NCBI GenBank assembly: GCA_016297325.1
Contig: JAEDGW010000005.1
Location: 1 to 46,685, forward strand
DNA: 46,685 bases
Direction of reading: 5' to 3'
From: Coprococcus sp.
GTDB lineage: Bacteria > Bacillota > Clostridia > Lachnospirales > Lachnospiraceae
Part shown: in pieces, positions 37,467 through 45,745 of the stretch
Numbering within the stretch: position 1 is the first letter of the stretch
Layout of the letters: each line of letters opens with the position of its first letter
Program-made: the position numbers and the translations under genes
The notes under the pieces: model-generated
The model's input: only the letters and a program-made list of their open reading frames with translations
Databases searched by the model: none
Told to the model about the DNA's origin: nothing

Positions 37467-38198
37467 CTACCATGTCTGTCCGTCGTAGAACGAATATCCA
37501 TCTTTATAAGCTTCATATGAGTCCATATCCTGATTTCGCTGTTCAAGTCCCTCATTCTGAATATCCTGAAGCTGCTTCTTTATCTGGTCATTTTTATCAG
37601 CCTCTGTCGTGTCCTCTTCCTTTTTATCGCTGTCCTTCTTGCTGTCTTTGTCCTTGTTGTCATCCTTTTTATCCTGGTCATCAGGCTGTGACTCATCCAC
37701 CTGCTGCCTCAGCTGCTCTTCAAATTTGTCTATCTCATCCTTTAAAGTCTGTGCATCGCTGTTGTGCCCATTCTCATCTTCATCATGTGCGCAGCCATTT
37801 TTTAGAAGAGCCGACTTCGCCTCCTCAAGACGGTCTATCGTCTCATCCAGATTATCCTTTGTCACACTCTGGGGATCTATCTGTTTTACGATGGACAGGG
37901 CATAATTTATTCGCATCTCACAGTCCTTTGGCGTACCGGTATTCCACTTCAACGCACTCTTAAATTCTTCCTCTGCGCCCTTGTAGTCGCCCTGGCTATA
38001 ATATATATCGCCTCTGTTGTAGTGGTATATGTAAGGCTGTGTAAAGCCGAGGAATGCGTTCACAGAACTGCTCTCATATATTCTCTTGTTGTATCTGTCT
38101 ATCATCCGCTCACCGCATATATAATTGACAAGCAATGCCGCAAATGCCAGAACACTGACTATGCCTAAAACAGCCACTATTCTTTTTGCAATCTTCAT
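37467..38198 (-). CDS. Membrane-anchored TPR protein, last gene of the Bat-type operon
   Basis: This 243-residue protein has an N-terminal membrane segment (VAVLGIVSVLAFAALLVNYI). A TPR-like helical part follows (about residues 50-110), including YYSQGDYKGAEEEFKSALKWN. The C-terminal half is a low-complexity, highly charged Lys/Asp/Glu stretch (about 150-200). It ends with a Gln/Asp/Tyr-rich tail. The layout and position match BatC-like TPR proteins that accompany VWA proteins in MoxR operons. A scaffold role is inference. It starts 13 bp after the second VWA gene. No clear terminator hairpin is visible just downstream (37395-37466). Confidence 0.7.
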   Translation of the reverse strand: MKIAKRIVAVLGIVSVLAFAALLVNYICGERMIDRYNKRIYESSSVNAFLGFTQPYIYHYNRGDIYYSQGDYKGAEEEFKSALKWNTGTPKDCEMRINYALSIVKQIDPQSVTKDNLDETIDRLEEAKSALLKNGCAHDEDENGHNSDAQTLKDEIDKFEEQLRQQVDESQPDDQDKKDDNKDKDSKKDSDKKEEDTTEADKNDQIKKQLQDIQNEGLEQRNQDMDSYEAYKDGYSFYDGQTW

Positions 38199-38211
38199 TC
38201 CTTCACCCGCT

Positions 38212-39195
38212 TTACTGTTCTGATATCTTTACGTTTCTTTTCCTTATACTCCAGAATTCATATACCATAAGTCCTGCAAATGCAGCCACAAATATATAAT
38301 ATATGTCTGCGTATCCCCTGACCTGTCTGCTGTCAGAATCTCCGCCAGAGTTTTTCACAGCATCATTTACAACATCATCAAGCTTGCTCTGGCCGTCATT
38401 CATATTGATATATTTTATGCCGACATCACTGGCTATCTGCTTCAGATTATCCTCATCTATCTTTGAAACAGCATCCTTATATGGATATGATGATGTGTCC
38501 TGAAGTATCTCTTCCTCGTCGCTGTAATACGACTTTACATACATCTTACCGCCATTTTGGGTTCCATACCCAAGAACAGCTCCTCCGTCTGTATATTTTG
38601 CTGCCTCATCAAACGATTCCAGTCTGCTGTCAGAACTTGTGATCTCTCCATCACTCACAAAAAACACGATCACATTTCCATCGCCTTTTTCATGGGCACG
38701 CTTCAGAGTGTCTATCATCACATCTTTACAAACATTCAGCGAACTGCCCTTTGCATACAAAGATTCCAAAGGATAGAGACTGTCTATCACACTTTTTGCA
38801 TAATCTGAATTGTCCGTATATGGAGCAACTAGATTCGCATTGTTATTAAAAGAGATAACTGCAAATTTTGCTCCATCCATTTTCTCTATTATATTTTCAC
38901 AATCCTTCTTTACCGCCGTAAGACGTTCTGTATCCCCATCATAATCCCTTGCCAGCATACTCAAAGTGTCATCAACGACAAAGAGCACGTAAGTGTCAAG
39001 TTCCTGGGTAGTTGCTGTTACGTTATCACTCGGAACCATGATCCTCAGATTCACACAGAAGATAAGTACAACGGCGATTATCTGGCGGACATATGCCTTC
39101 CAGCTATTTCTCTTAAGAAAAAGCATGGTCACGCACAATATTGCCATCAGCCAAATTGGAATTATCGGATTTATCCTCATATCTGTTACACCCAT
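38212..39195 (-). CDS. VWA-domain membrane protein, BatB-like
   Basis: This 327-residue protein has two N-terminal membrane segments (about 10-27 and 36-55), a von Willebrand A domain (about 68-290) and a C-terminal membrane segment (YIFVAAFAGLMVYEFWS). The metal-ion site motif reads Asp75-Asp-Thr77-Leu-Ser79 (VVDDTLSM), so the middle Ser of the usual DxSxS is Thr. The VWA domain should lie between membrane anchors and bind partner proteins through a divalent metal. The gene is 6 bp downstream of the other VWA gene. The start is uncertain: neither the ATG at 39195 nor the in-frame ATG at 39180 has a well-spaced ribosome binding site, and coupling to the upstream stop may suffice. Confidence 0.8.
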   Translation of the reverse strand: MGVTDMRINPIIPIWLMAILCVTMLFLKRNSWKAYVRQIIAVVLIFCVNLRIMVPSDNVTATTQELDTYVLFVVDDTLSMLARDYDGDTERLTAVKKDCENIIEKMDGAKFAVISFNNNANLVAPYTDNSDYAKSVIDSLYPLESLYAKGSSLNVCKDVMIDTLKRAHEKGDGNVIVFFVSDGEITSSDSRLESFDEAAKYTDGGAVLGYGTQNGGKMYVKSYYSDEEEILQDTSSYPYKDAVSKIDEDNLKQIASDVGIKYINMNDGQSKLDDVVNDAVKNSGGDSDSRQVRGYADIYYIFVAAFAGLMVYEFWSIRKRNVKISEQ

Positions 39196-39201
39196 TCCTA
39201 T

Positions 39202-40239
39202 CTATAATCTCAGCCATCTGCAGATTCCCAGCATAGCCATAAAGGTTATCAGCATCACCACAAATGGGAACTCAAGTTCAGGTGTCTCCACATCCATGGT
39301 CTTCACCTTTACAAGACTCTTACTCATATTCTCTATAGAGGAAACTATCTCTGAAAACGATCCGGATGCCTCCTCCAGATAGAACTGACCGCCTGTTTTC
39401 TCCACCGCAGCTTTCATGGCATCACGGTTCTCATCAGTCATCTCTTTTGTTCCAATGCCAAACACCGTAACATTGTTGTCTTTGCATATATCCGCAGCCT
39501 CGTCAAGTGTCGCTATCGGGGTTCCCTGTATATCATTATCCGTCGAGAAGATGACCACCTTGGTCCTCTTGCTGTCACTTTCCCTGTCGGAAAAATCAAC
39601 AGCCGCAGCTGCCAGGCCATCTCCTATCAGTGAACTTCCTCTCTCTTCATTTCCCACAAGTGTACCTGACGTTATGTACGCATCATAGTAGAGCCAGTCT
39701 CCCGATGTGGAAAAAGCTCTTCCAAGATCCAGTGAATTTCTGCTCTTAAGGCACTTCGCTATAAGATCAAGCTGATCCTTCACATATTCATAATCATCAG
39801 TGAGCGGAGTGAGCAGAACAGGACTTGTATTGAAAAGGACTATTCCAAATCTTTCACCCTGCAGTTCATCCACAGTGTTCTTGAGTTTCTCCAGAAGATT
39901 CTCATTCAGATAATCAACAGATGTGGAAATATCTATACACAGCATTATATCTCTGCAATACTTCTCGTCCTGAACACGTTCCTTAGTATATGGTCTGGCC
40001 ATGAGCAGAAATGACATCCCCACAGTCATGGCACACAGAATGAGGACTCCCACGATTCCATATCTATATGTATACAATTTTCTTTTATAGTATTTTTCAT
40101 CCCTTGAGTATAAGACGCTGGCAACTCTCTTACCACCGGCATATACATCCCGGTGCCTGCTCTTCACAAAAGAAAAGGCCAGCATTGCTGCCACAAGGAC
40201 TACTCCTACATATATGACCCAATGATATTTTATCGCCAT
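39202..40239 (-). CDS. VWA-domain membrane protein, BatA-like
   Basis: This 345-residue protein has membrane segments at about 7-25 and 60-80 and at the C-terminus (FPFVVMLITFMAMLGICRWL). The VWA domain between them keeps the classical metal site Asp103-x-Ser105-x-Ser107 (CIDISTSVD) and later conserved features (FSTDNDIQGTP, FGIGTKEM). In MoxR operons these proteins are thought to work with the AAA+ ATPase in assembling or activating extracellular or membrane complexes; the target here is unknown. The start overlaps the preceding gene by 10 nt. Confidence 0.85.
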   Translation of the reverse strand: MAIKYHWVIYVGVVLVAAMLAFSFVKSRHRDVYAGGKRVASVLYSRDEKYYKRKLYTYRYGIVGVLILCAMTVGMSFLLMARPYTKERVQDEKYCRDIMLCIDISTSVDYLNENLLEKLKNTVDELQGERFGIVLFNTSPVLLTPLTDDYEYVKDQLDLIAKCLKSRNSLDLGRAFSTSGDWLYYDAYITSGTLVGNEERGSSLIGDGLAAAAVDFSDRESDSKRTKVVIFSTDNDIQGTPIATLDEAADICKDNNVTVFGIGTKEMTDENRDAMKAAVEKTGGQFYLEEASGSFSEIVSSIENMSKSLVKVKTMDVETPELEFPFVVMLITFMAMLGICRWLRL

Positions 40240-40703
40240 CTCTCTATCAAACTCCTTGTCTTATCAAGTGAATTTCTCACATCACCTTCGGATTTTCTCG
40301 CAAATTCCGGTGCATAATACTCTGCCACAAGAGCATACAGCATCGGCATATTAAGCCTTTTTATATCCTGAAGAGTATAATTCTGAACCTTTATGCCTGT
40401 GACAGCGTGCACGAACTGTCTTATGCACTGACTCATCCTCTGATAAGCTCCACGAATGTCCTCTTTACCCATATTGAAATCCCTGTCAATTCCGGCAAGC
40501 TCTGTCAGATATTTTCTCTTGATCGCATTTATATCCAGAGCTGGTCGTACAACTATCTTCGGTGTATTCTTTTTGATCTTCCGGAATCTTATATATTTCA
40601 AAATGAGAAAGAACAATATTGCTGCGGCGGCGATACATCCCGCCACCACGATTGGCCACACCGCATATGAAAATGGTGACTGAAGTTCCACGGAACTCTC
40701 CAT
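40230..40703 (-). CDS. Small single-pass membrane protein of the MoxR/Bat operon (DUF4381-like)
   Basis: This 157-residue protein has a short extracellular start, one membrane segment (VWPIVVAGCIAAAAILFFLIL, about 14-34) and a basic cytoplasmic helical domain. Length, topology and the position between the DUF58 and VWA genes fit the DUF4381-like proteins of such operons. The family call is tentative because no sharp motif is visible. The ATG at 40703 has AGGAGG 7 nt upstream, and the end overlaps the next gene. Confidence 0.6.
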   Translation of the reverse strand: MESSVELQSPFSYAVWPIVVAGCIAAAAILFFLILKYIRFRKIKKNTPKIVVRPALDINAIKRKYLTELAGIDRDFNMGKEDIRGAYQRMSQCIRQFVHAVTGIKVQNYTLQDIKRLNMPMLYALVAEYYAPEFARKSEGDVRNSLDKTRSLIERWR

Positions 40704-40723
40704 TGCACATCCTCCTGATCTTT

Positions 40724-41614
40724 CTATCTCGATGAACTCTCATTTTTATGTCTGCTTAGAAGCTCAACTATGTTCTCTTCCATATTCTCAAGCTGCGAAA
40801 TGCAGACATATGATACACCAAGTCTTTTTAATTTATCACTGCATTGTCTTTCAATCTTGATCCGTCTCTGAGCCTCTATCCTGGCAAGCTTTTTGTCTTT
40901 GCTGAAGAAATCCGGAATATACATATCCTCGCCCATATCATACACGCCTTTTCCTGTAGTATCAGCATCCGAAACCTTGACAAGCAGGATATCGTGAACT
41001 ACCTTGAGCTGCCTGATAAGGCTCTCATCTATTTCCAGAATGCCCTCTGCATCTGTAACTATAAGCATAATCATCCTGCGCCTGAAATTTCTGGTTATAA
41101 ATTCAAGTGACTGTGATATCCCTGATCTGCAATCTACTGTGACATCGCTGTGGTAAGCTGCAAGTATACGCTCCACATTCATAAGCCCCGTCTTAAATGG
41201 AAAATGCTTTACCCCATCCTCTGCGGCATATGTTGCACTCACGAAATCTCCATTACTGCCAACCATGTACGCCAGTGTTCCCGCCGCCATAAGTGCGATC
41301 TCACGCTTATCCTGAGTCTCGTTCGCATTTGCAAGCATCTTCCTTCCAGCGTCCATCACAAGCATCACATTGTGCTTTTTCTCTGCAATATACTGCCTTA
41401 CAAGGAGCTTCTGGCTTCTGGACGACGCCTTCCAGTCGACATCCTTTATATCGTCCCCCGTCACATACTCCCGGAGTTCATCAAAGTTCATACTTCTTCC
41501 CTTGTATATGGAATTGTAAGAACCATCTATGATCCTCGAAGTAGCCCTGGTCGTATATATTGTTTTATATCCCTTCATATTACCCTGTATCCTGGGTATG
41601 TATGTCATCTTCAT
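40724..41614 (-). CDS. DUF58 family protein
   Basis: This 296-residue protein contains the DUF58 signature GRSMNFDELREYVTGDDIKD, continuing into a VDW motif and a KLLVRQY motif (about residues 39-75). A VWA-like fold follows, with VMLVMDAGRKM and MIMLIVTDAEG. The usual N-terminal membrane segments of longer DUF58 proteins are absent, so it is probably cytoplasmic or peripheral. DUF58 proteins are regular partners of MoxR ATPases. The start at 41614 has GGAG about 10 nt upstream, and the gene follows moxR by 43 bp. Confidence 0.88.
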   Translation of the reverse strand: MKMTYIPRIQGNMKGYKTIYTTRATSRIIDGSYNSIYKGRSMNFDELREYVTGDDIKDVDWKASSRSQKLLVRQYIAEKKHNVMLVMDAGRKMLANANETQDKREIALMAAGTLAYMVGSNGDFVSATYAAEDGVKHFPFKTGLMNVERILAAYHSDVTVDCRSGISQSLEFITRNFRRRMIMLIVTDAEGILEIDESLIRQLKVVHDILLVKVSDADTTGKGVYDMGEDMYIPDFFSKDKKLARIEAQRRIKIERQCSDKLKRLGVSYVCISQLENMEENIVELLSRHKNESSSR

Positions 41615-41657
41615 ATCACACGTTCTCCATCACAATGTATACCGTCAGATCTGAATC

Positions 41658-42647
41658 CTATGGAGTCTTTACCGCACCTATAATAGCATCGATTATCGAT
41701 TCAACCTTCACCTCATCTGCTATAGCAGCAAATGTAAGCATTATCCTGTGTCTAAGCACTGAATATCTGAGAGTTTTCACATCATCAGGAACACAATACC
41801 TTCTTCCATTTATCAGGGCCACCGCCTTTGCGACCTCCATAAATGCTATAGCAGCTCTTGTGCTGGCTCCCATAGCTACATACTGAGCCATCTCAGGTCT
41901 CATGAATTTATCAGTATTTCTTGATGCCTGCACTATATCGACTATATATTTCTTTATGGATGGATCCATGTATACTCTCTTGCAAAGGTCCTGCAGAAAT
42001 ACAACATCCTCTATTCCTGCCACCGGAGTATTATCTGAAAATACATCTGACTCAACCCTGTTTAAGATCTCTATCTCGTCATTCGCCCTTGGATAAGTGA
42101 TGGTCTCCTTCAAAAGGAATCTGTCAAGCTGTGCCTCTGAGAGCACGTATGTTCCCTCTGATTCTATAGGATTCTGCGTAGCAATAACCACAAATACTTC
42201 TGGAAGTTTATATATCTTACCGCCTATACTTATCTCCCTCTCCTGCATAGCCTCAAGCATGGCACTCTGGGTTTTTGCACTTGATCGGTTGATCTCGTCC
42301 AAGAGAACGAAATTTGAATATACCGGACCTATCTTATCCTCAAATGTATTATTTGCCATGTTATACATCTGAGTTCCTATTATATCGCTCGGTATAAGAT
42401 CAGGCGTACACTGGATCCTGGAAAACGTACCATTCACAGCCTCGGTCATGACTCTGGCAGCCGTTGTCTTCGCAAGTCCCGGCACTGATTCCAGCAAAAC
42501 ATGTCCATTCGTCATCATCGCAACCAGAAGCGAGTAGCCCAGATACGGCTGTCCCACAACCTTGCCATTATAATATTCCAGCAGCTTTCCTATTATGGAT
42601 GACGCTCTCTGTATCTCTTCATTTGTTATCTCTTTATTGTCCTGCAT
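41658..42647 (-). CDS. MoxR-family AAA+ ATPase
   Basis: This 329-residue cytoplasmic AAA+ protein is first in a six-gene operon. Walker A is ESVPGLAKTT (53-62) and Walker B is VLLDEIN (about 114-120). Sensor 1 lies in VIATQNPIESEGTY, and the family motif SEAQLDRFLLK follows. MoxR ATPases act as chaperone-like partners of VWA proteins, inserting metals or maturing complexes; here the partners are the DUF58 protein and two VWA proteins downstream. The start at 42647 has AGAGGA about 6 nt upstream. I could not define its promoter with confidence. Confidence 0.95.
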   Translation of the reverse strand: MQDNKEITNEEIQRASSIIGKLLEYYNGKVVGQPYLGYSLLVAMMTNGHVLLESVPGLAKTTAARVMTEAVNGTFSRIQCTPDLIPSDIIGTQMYNMANNTFEDKIGPVYSNFVLLDEINRSSAKTQSAMLEAMQEREISIGGKIYKLPEVFVVIATQNPIESEGTYVLSEAQLDRFLLKETITYPRANDEIEILNRVESDVFSDNTPVAGIEDVVFLQDLCKRVYMDPSIKKYIVDIVQASRNTDKFMRPEMAQYVAMGASTRAAIAFMEVAKAVALINGRRYCVPDDVKTLRYSVLRHRIMLTFAAIADEVKVESIIDAIIGAVKTP

Positions 42648-42810
42648 ATCTATCCTCTTTTCTAATTTTTTTGCAACCGGCTTTTCCGCCTTTCCCTTTA
42701 TCCATCACAGAATATACCAAAACGTTATATATCTCAAGTGAACAAATATGAACATTTATTGAATTATGCTATAAGGCATGTCCAGACACCTGAAATTTAT
42801 CTTTAAACAT

Positions 42811-42840
42811 AAAAAGTGGCCAGGGGATACCTGGCCACCA
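42811..42840 (-). terminator. Intrinsic terminator of the nhaC gene
   Basis: A perfect stem GTGGCCAGG / CCTGGCCAC closes a 5-nt loop and is followed by TTTTTATG on the minus strand. It lies between nhaC and the MoxR operon. A second small hairpin (CTTATC...GATAAG) lies at about 42893-42912. Confidence 0.85.
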
Positions 42841-42970
42841 TAATGAGGGGAGAGAGGATTCAAATAAATGAAAACTCTACTCTCACACTATAACTTATCG
42901 CCTCTGATAAGTCAATACCTTTTTATTTTTTGTTTAAAATGTTTTTTTGAATGTCCAAACCGTGTAAATC

Positions 42971-44662
42971 TCACTCAGTGTCCGCAACTCTTGTGTTTGC
43001 ATTTGCGTAGCTCTGAGGATTTTTGCTCTTTATAGCCTTGATCACAAATACAAGAACGATCATCAGTACAATGAATATAGGCAGCATTACATACCACTTA
43101 ACATGCAGATAATAAGTCAAAGGACCAACTATTGCATAAGCCGCAAATGACATGATCGCTGCTACGATCGCATAAGGGAGCTGTGTAGCTACGTGGTTTA
43201 CATGATTACATTGAGCACCCGCAGATGCCATGATCGTTGTATCCGATATAGGCGAGCAGTGATCTCCACACACAGCGCCTGCCATGCATGCCGAGATAGA
43301 GATGATCATCATGTTGTAATCTGTTCCCTCGAATACTGCACATACTATAGGGATCAGTATTCCAAATGTTCCCCATGAAGTACCTGTCGCAAATGCCATA
43401 AAACATCCAACAATAAATATTATCGCAGGCAGGAAGCAAAGCAGTGCAAACTTGCCGCCATCCGGTGAACCAGATGACAATGACAACGCATTCTGGACAA
43501 ACTCCTTTGCACCCATCATATCTGTTGTACCCTTAAGTGTCCATGCAAATGAAAGGATGAGAATAGCAGGAACCATCGCCTTAAATCCTTCAGGTATAGC
43601 CTCCATACATTTGCTGAAACTGAGCACTCCTCTGACAACATATAATAATATGGTTATGAGAAGTCCAAATAAACTTCCTATTGCAAGTCCAACTGAAGCA
43701 TCACTATTTGAAAATGCCTCAACAAATCCTGTTCCGCTAAAGAATCCACCGGTGTAGATCATTCCAATTATACAGCATATAACAAGACAGATGATCGGTA
43801 TGATAAGGTCAACGACCTTGCCGTTTGTATTCACAACATCTGTCTCCTCTGCTGTAACAGTCTTCTTTCCATCACCTGCAGAAATGAGATCTCCCTTGAG
43901 TGCATTCAGCTCATGCTTCTCCATAGGGCCAAACTCAACCTTAAGGATTATCATAGTGATCATCATTACAAGGGTGAGGAAAGAATAATAGTTATATGGT
44001 ATAGCCTTTATAAAAAGTCCAAAACCATCCTCTCCCTTTACAAAACCACTGACAGCCGCTGCCCATGAAGATATAGGTGCAATGATACATATAGGTGCTG
44101 CAGTCGCATCTATAATATATGCGAATTTAGCTCTTGATATCCTGTGCTTATCTGTAACAGGCTTCATAACACTTCCAACTGTCAGACAGTTGAAATAATC
44201 GTCAATAAATATAAGCACTCCTAAAAGTACAGTACAGAGCTGTGCCCCCTGTCTGGTCTTGATATGTGTAGCTGCCCAGTCACCAAACGCCTTTGAGCCT
44301 CCGGCTTTATTCATAAGTGCAACTATGGTCCCCAGGATAACAAGGAATATAAGTATACCTACATTATACGCATCCGACAACTGCGCTATAAGTCCGTCCT
44401 GCAGTACGTTGGATATACTTCCTGTAAAACTGAAACCCGAAGCAAACACACTTCCGATCACAATTCCTACAAAAAGAGAACTGTACACTTCCTTTGTTAT
44501 GAGAGCCAATGATATAGCTACAACCGATGGCACAAGAGCCCAGAATGTAGCGTGCTCTGATGGCGATGGAATCTTATCAACATAGATTGAAGCGATTCCA
44601 AGTACCGCGATAATAAGTATTATCACGCCAATAGCAATGAGATTTTTCTTACTGCTCTTCAT
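42971..44662 (-). CDS. nhaC: NhaC-family Na+/H+ antiporter
   Basis: This inner-membrane secondary transporter is expected to exchange Na+ for H+, although some family members exchange organic ions such as malate and lactate. About 563 residues hold 11-12 membrane segments. Family landmarks are FIDDYFNCLTVGSVMKPVTD, ATAAPICIIAPISSWAAAVS and CGDHCSPISDTTIMASAGAQ. The ATG at 44662 has GGGAGG 7 nt upstream and is preferred over the in-frame ATG at 44710, which has none and would add a Cys-rich stretch unlike the family. The gene stands alone with its own terminator at 42811. No promoter is clear, though a TATAAT lies upstream near 44765. Confidence 0.9.
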   Translation of the reverse strand: MKSSKKNLIAIGVIILIIAVLGIASIYVDKIPSPSEHATFWALVPSVVAISLALITKEVYSSLFVGIVIGSVFASGFSFTGSISNVLQDGLIAQLSDAYNVGILIFLVILGTIVALMNKAGGSKAFGDWAATHIKTRQGAQLCTVLLGVLIFIDDYFNCLTVGSVMKPVTDKHRISRAKFAYIIDATAAPICIIAPISSWAAAVSGFVKGEDGFGLFIKAIPYNYYSFLTLVMMITMIILKVEFGPMEKHELNALKGDLISAGDGKKTVTAEETDVVNTNGKVVDLIIPIICLVICCIIGMIYTGGFFSGTGFVEAFSNSDASVGLAIGSLFGLLITILLYVVRGVLSFSKCMEAIPEGFKAMVPAILILSFAWTLKGTTDMMGAKEFVQNALSLSSGSPDGGKFALLCFLPAIIFIVGCFMAFATGTSWGTFGILIPIVCAVFEGTDYNMMIISISACMAGAVCGDHCSPISDTTIMASAGAQCNHVNHVATQLPYAIVAAIMSFAAYAIVGPLTYYLHVKWYVMLPIFIVLMIVLVFVIKAIKSKNPQSYANANTRVADTE

Positions 44663-44905
44663 TTGTGATCCTCCCTGATCTTTTGTTTTGCTGCATGCAC
44701 AACCATGCATATCGATTTATAACAGCGTATCGTGAGATAATACACCATTACATCACATAACTAAAATTATATCATAGTTTTATATTGTTTGGATAGTATA
44801 AAAGACATTTTTCATCAAAACAAATTGATATTCATCACAATTCAGTCAAAAACAGTCAAAATTAACAACTTATATGGCGTTATGACTGAAAAACGTCAAA
44901 TGATA

Positions 44906-44934
44906 TTGCAATATCTCCGTTTATGTCATATTAT
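44906..44934 (+). promoter_or_regulatory. Promoter of structured RNA copy 1
   Basis: TTGCAA (44906-44911) is followed after 17 nt by TATTAT (44929-44934), identical to copy 2 in both boxes and spacing while the spacer differs. The -35 box sits in a perfect 14-bp palindrome (GATATTGCAATATC, 44902-44915), a possible operator. Confidence 0.7.
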
Positions 44935-44940
44935 CAGCTT

Positions 44941-45160
44941 GTAATCAAGAAAGAGATATTTACTATTTTTTGTTATTTACTCCCTTTTTCGTAGTCATTA
45001 TATGACTACACCCCCAATCCCTTAATTAGCACAGTCGCTCCCCCGCGACTGTGCCCCTCCAAAAAGAGAGTAAGGCTTTAGGACATACCACTAAGCTCAC
45101 AAAAAACCTTATATATAAAAAGAAGGATCAACGCCTACAAAGTGTTGATCCTTCTTTTAT
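44941..45160 (+). ncRNA. Structured small RNA, copy 1
   Basis: This is a predicted transcript of about 220 nt from about 44941 to the terminator, with no plausible reading frame. The core is a closed three-way junction. P1 pairs TTACTC (44977-44982) with GAGTAA (45068-45073), extended by CTTTTT/AAAAAG. P2 is GTAGTCAT/ATGACTAC (44991-45009). P3 is GCACAGTCGC/GCGACTGTGC (45029-45054) with a TCCCCC loop. Single strands between the helices are C-rich (ACACCCCCAATCCC, CCCCTCC). Copy 2 preserves every helix, with a compensatory T-A to C-G change in P3. C-rich loops suggest pairing with Shine-Dalgarno sequences of target mRNAs, as in staphylococcal Rsa RNAs (inference). I do not recognise it as 6S, tmRNA, SRP or RNase P RNA. 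Confidence 0.65.
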
Positions 45161-45164
45161 ATTT
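45118..45164. terminator. Terminator of structured RNA copy 1
   Basis: The stem AAGAAGGATCAAC / GTTGATCCTTCTT is followed by TTATATTTTATTT on the plus strand. A T-run also follows on the minus strand, so it may work in both directions. The stem sequence differs from copy 2 while the outer AAGAAG/CTTCTT is kept. Confidence 0.85.
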
Positions 45165-45170
45165 TATTTC

Positions 45171-45466
45171 AAAGAACATCGTTAATTCTGCCAGCATACT
45201 TTATTCAAACAAATATCTTCAATTCAGCCGTCATATATCATTCAAACGAATATCTTCAATTCGTCTTTCATTCATTTTACCAGCGAACATTGTCAATTTA
45301 ACTTAATTCATTTTTTCCAGCATAAATCGTCAATTCAACTTTTATGCACTTTCCCAGCGAACACCGTTAATTCGACTTTCATACATTTTGCCAATGAACA
45401 CCATCAATTCAGCTTTCATGCATTTTGCCAATGAACACCATCAATTCAGCTTTCATACATTATTTC
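45171..45466. repeat. Eight tandem 37-bp repeats
   Basis: Eight degenerate units have an exact 37-bp period. The AATTC (once AATTT) landmark occurs at 45184, 45221, 45258, 45295, 45332, 45369, 45406 and 45443. The consensus contains gaacaccatcAATTCagc and tttcatacatttt. The last two full units are nearly identical, suggesting recent duplication. There are no spacers and no convincing reading frame. The array lies between the two RNA cassettes. Function is unknown. Confidence 0.85.
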
Positions 45467-45710
45467 TGTGCAAATTTTCAGACTGTAACAGTATGCATTT
45501 ATTACAACACGGCATCTATCTGCGCAACACGATCTTGCGCAACTATTCACTTTTGAGCATATATAGTGATTTATTATGCTTGTATATGATTATATATTCA
45601 TATCAAACTATTTGTTATCCTTGTAAAGTGTTTTTATAGACATTTTTCGATCAAAAACTGTCATAATCGCCAACATATATGGCAAGATGGCTTGAAAGCG
45701 CCATAACCTA

Positions 45711-45739
45711 TTGCAATAAATTTAAAATTATCATATTAT
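45711..45739 (+). promoter_or_regulatory. Promoter of structured RNA copy 2
   Basis: TTGCAA (45711-45716), 17 nt, TATTAT (45734-45739) repeats the copy 1 promoter exactly in boxes and spacing. A shorter palindrome, TATTGCAATA, again covers the -35 box. Confidence 0.7.
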
Positions 45740-45745
45740 CAGGAT

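Noticed and set aside
44941..45160. 6S RNA
   Set aside because: 6S RNA is one long rod with a central bubble. This element has a closing helix with two separate hairpins and C-rich linkers, and it occurs twice.
45171..45466. CRISPR array
   Set aside because: The 37-bp period has no spacers: the whole unit repeats and drifts, and there are no cas genes in the window.
45388..45639. Plus-strand open frame of 83 codons
   Set aside because: It begins inside the 37-bp repeats, has no ribosome binding site, and shows no protein-like composition.
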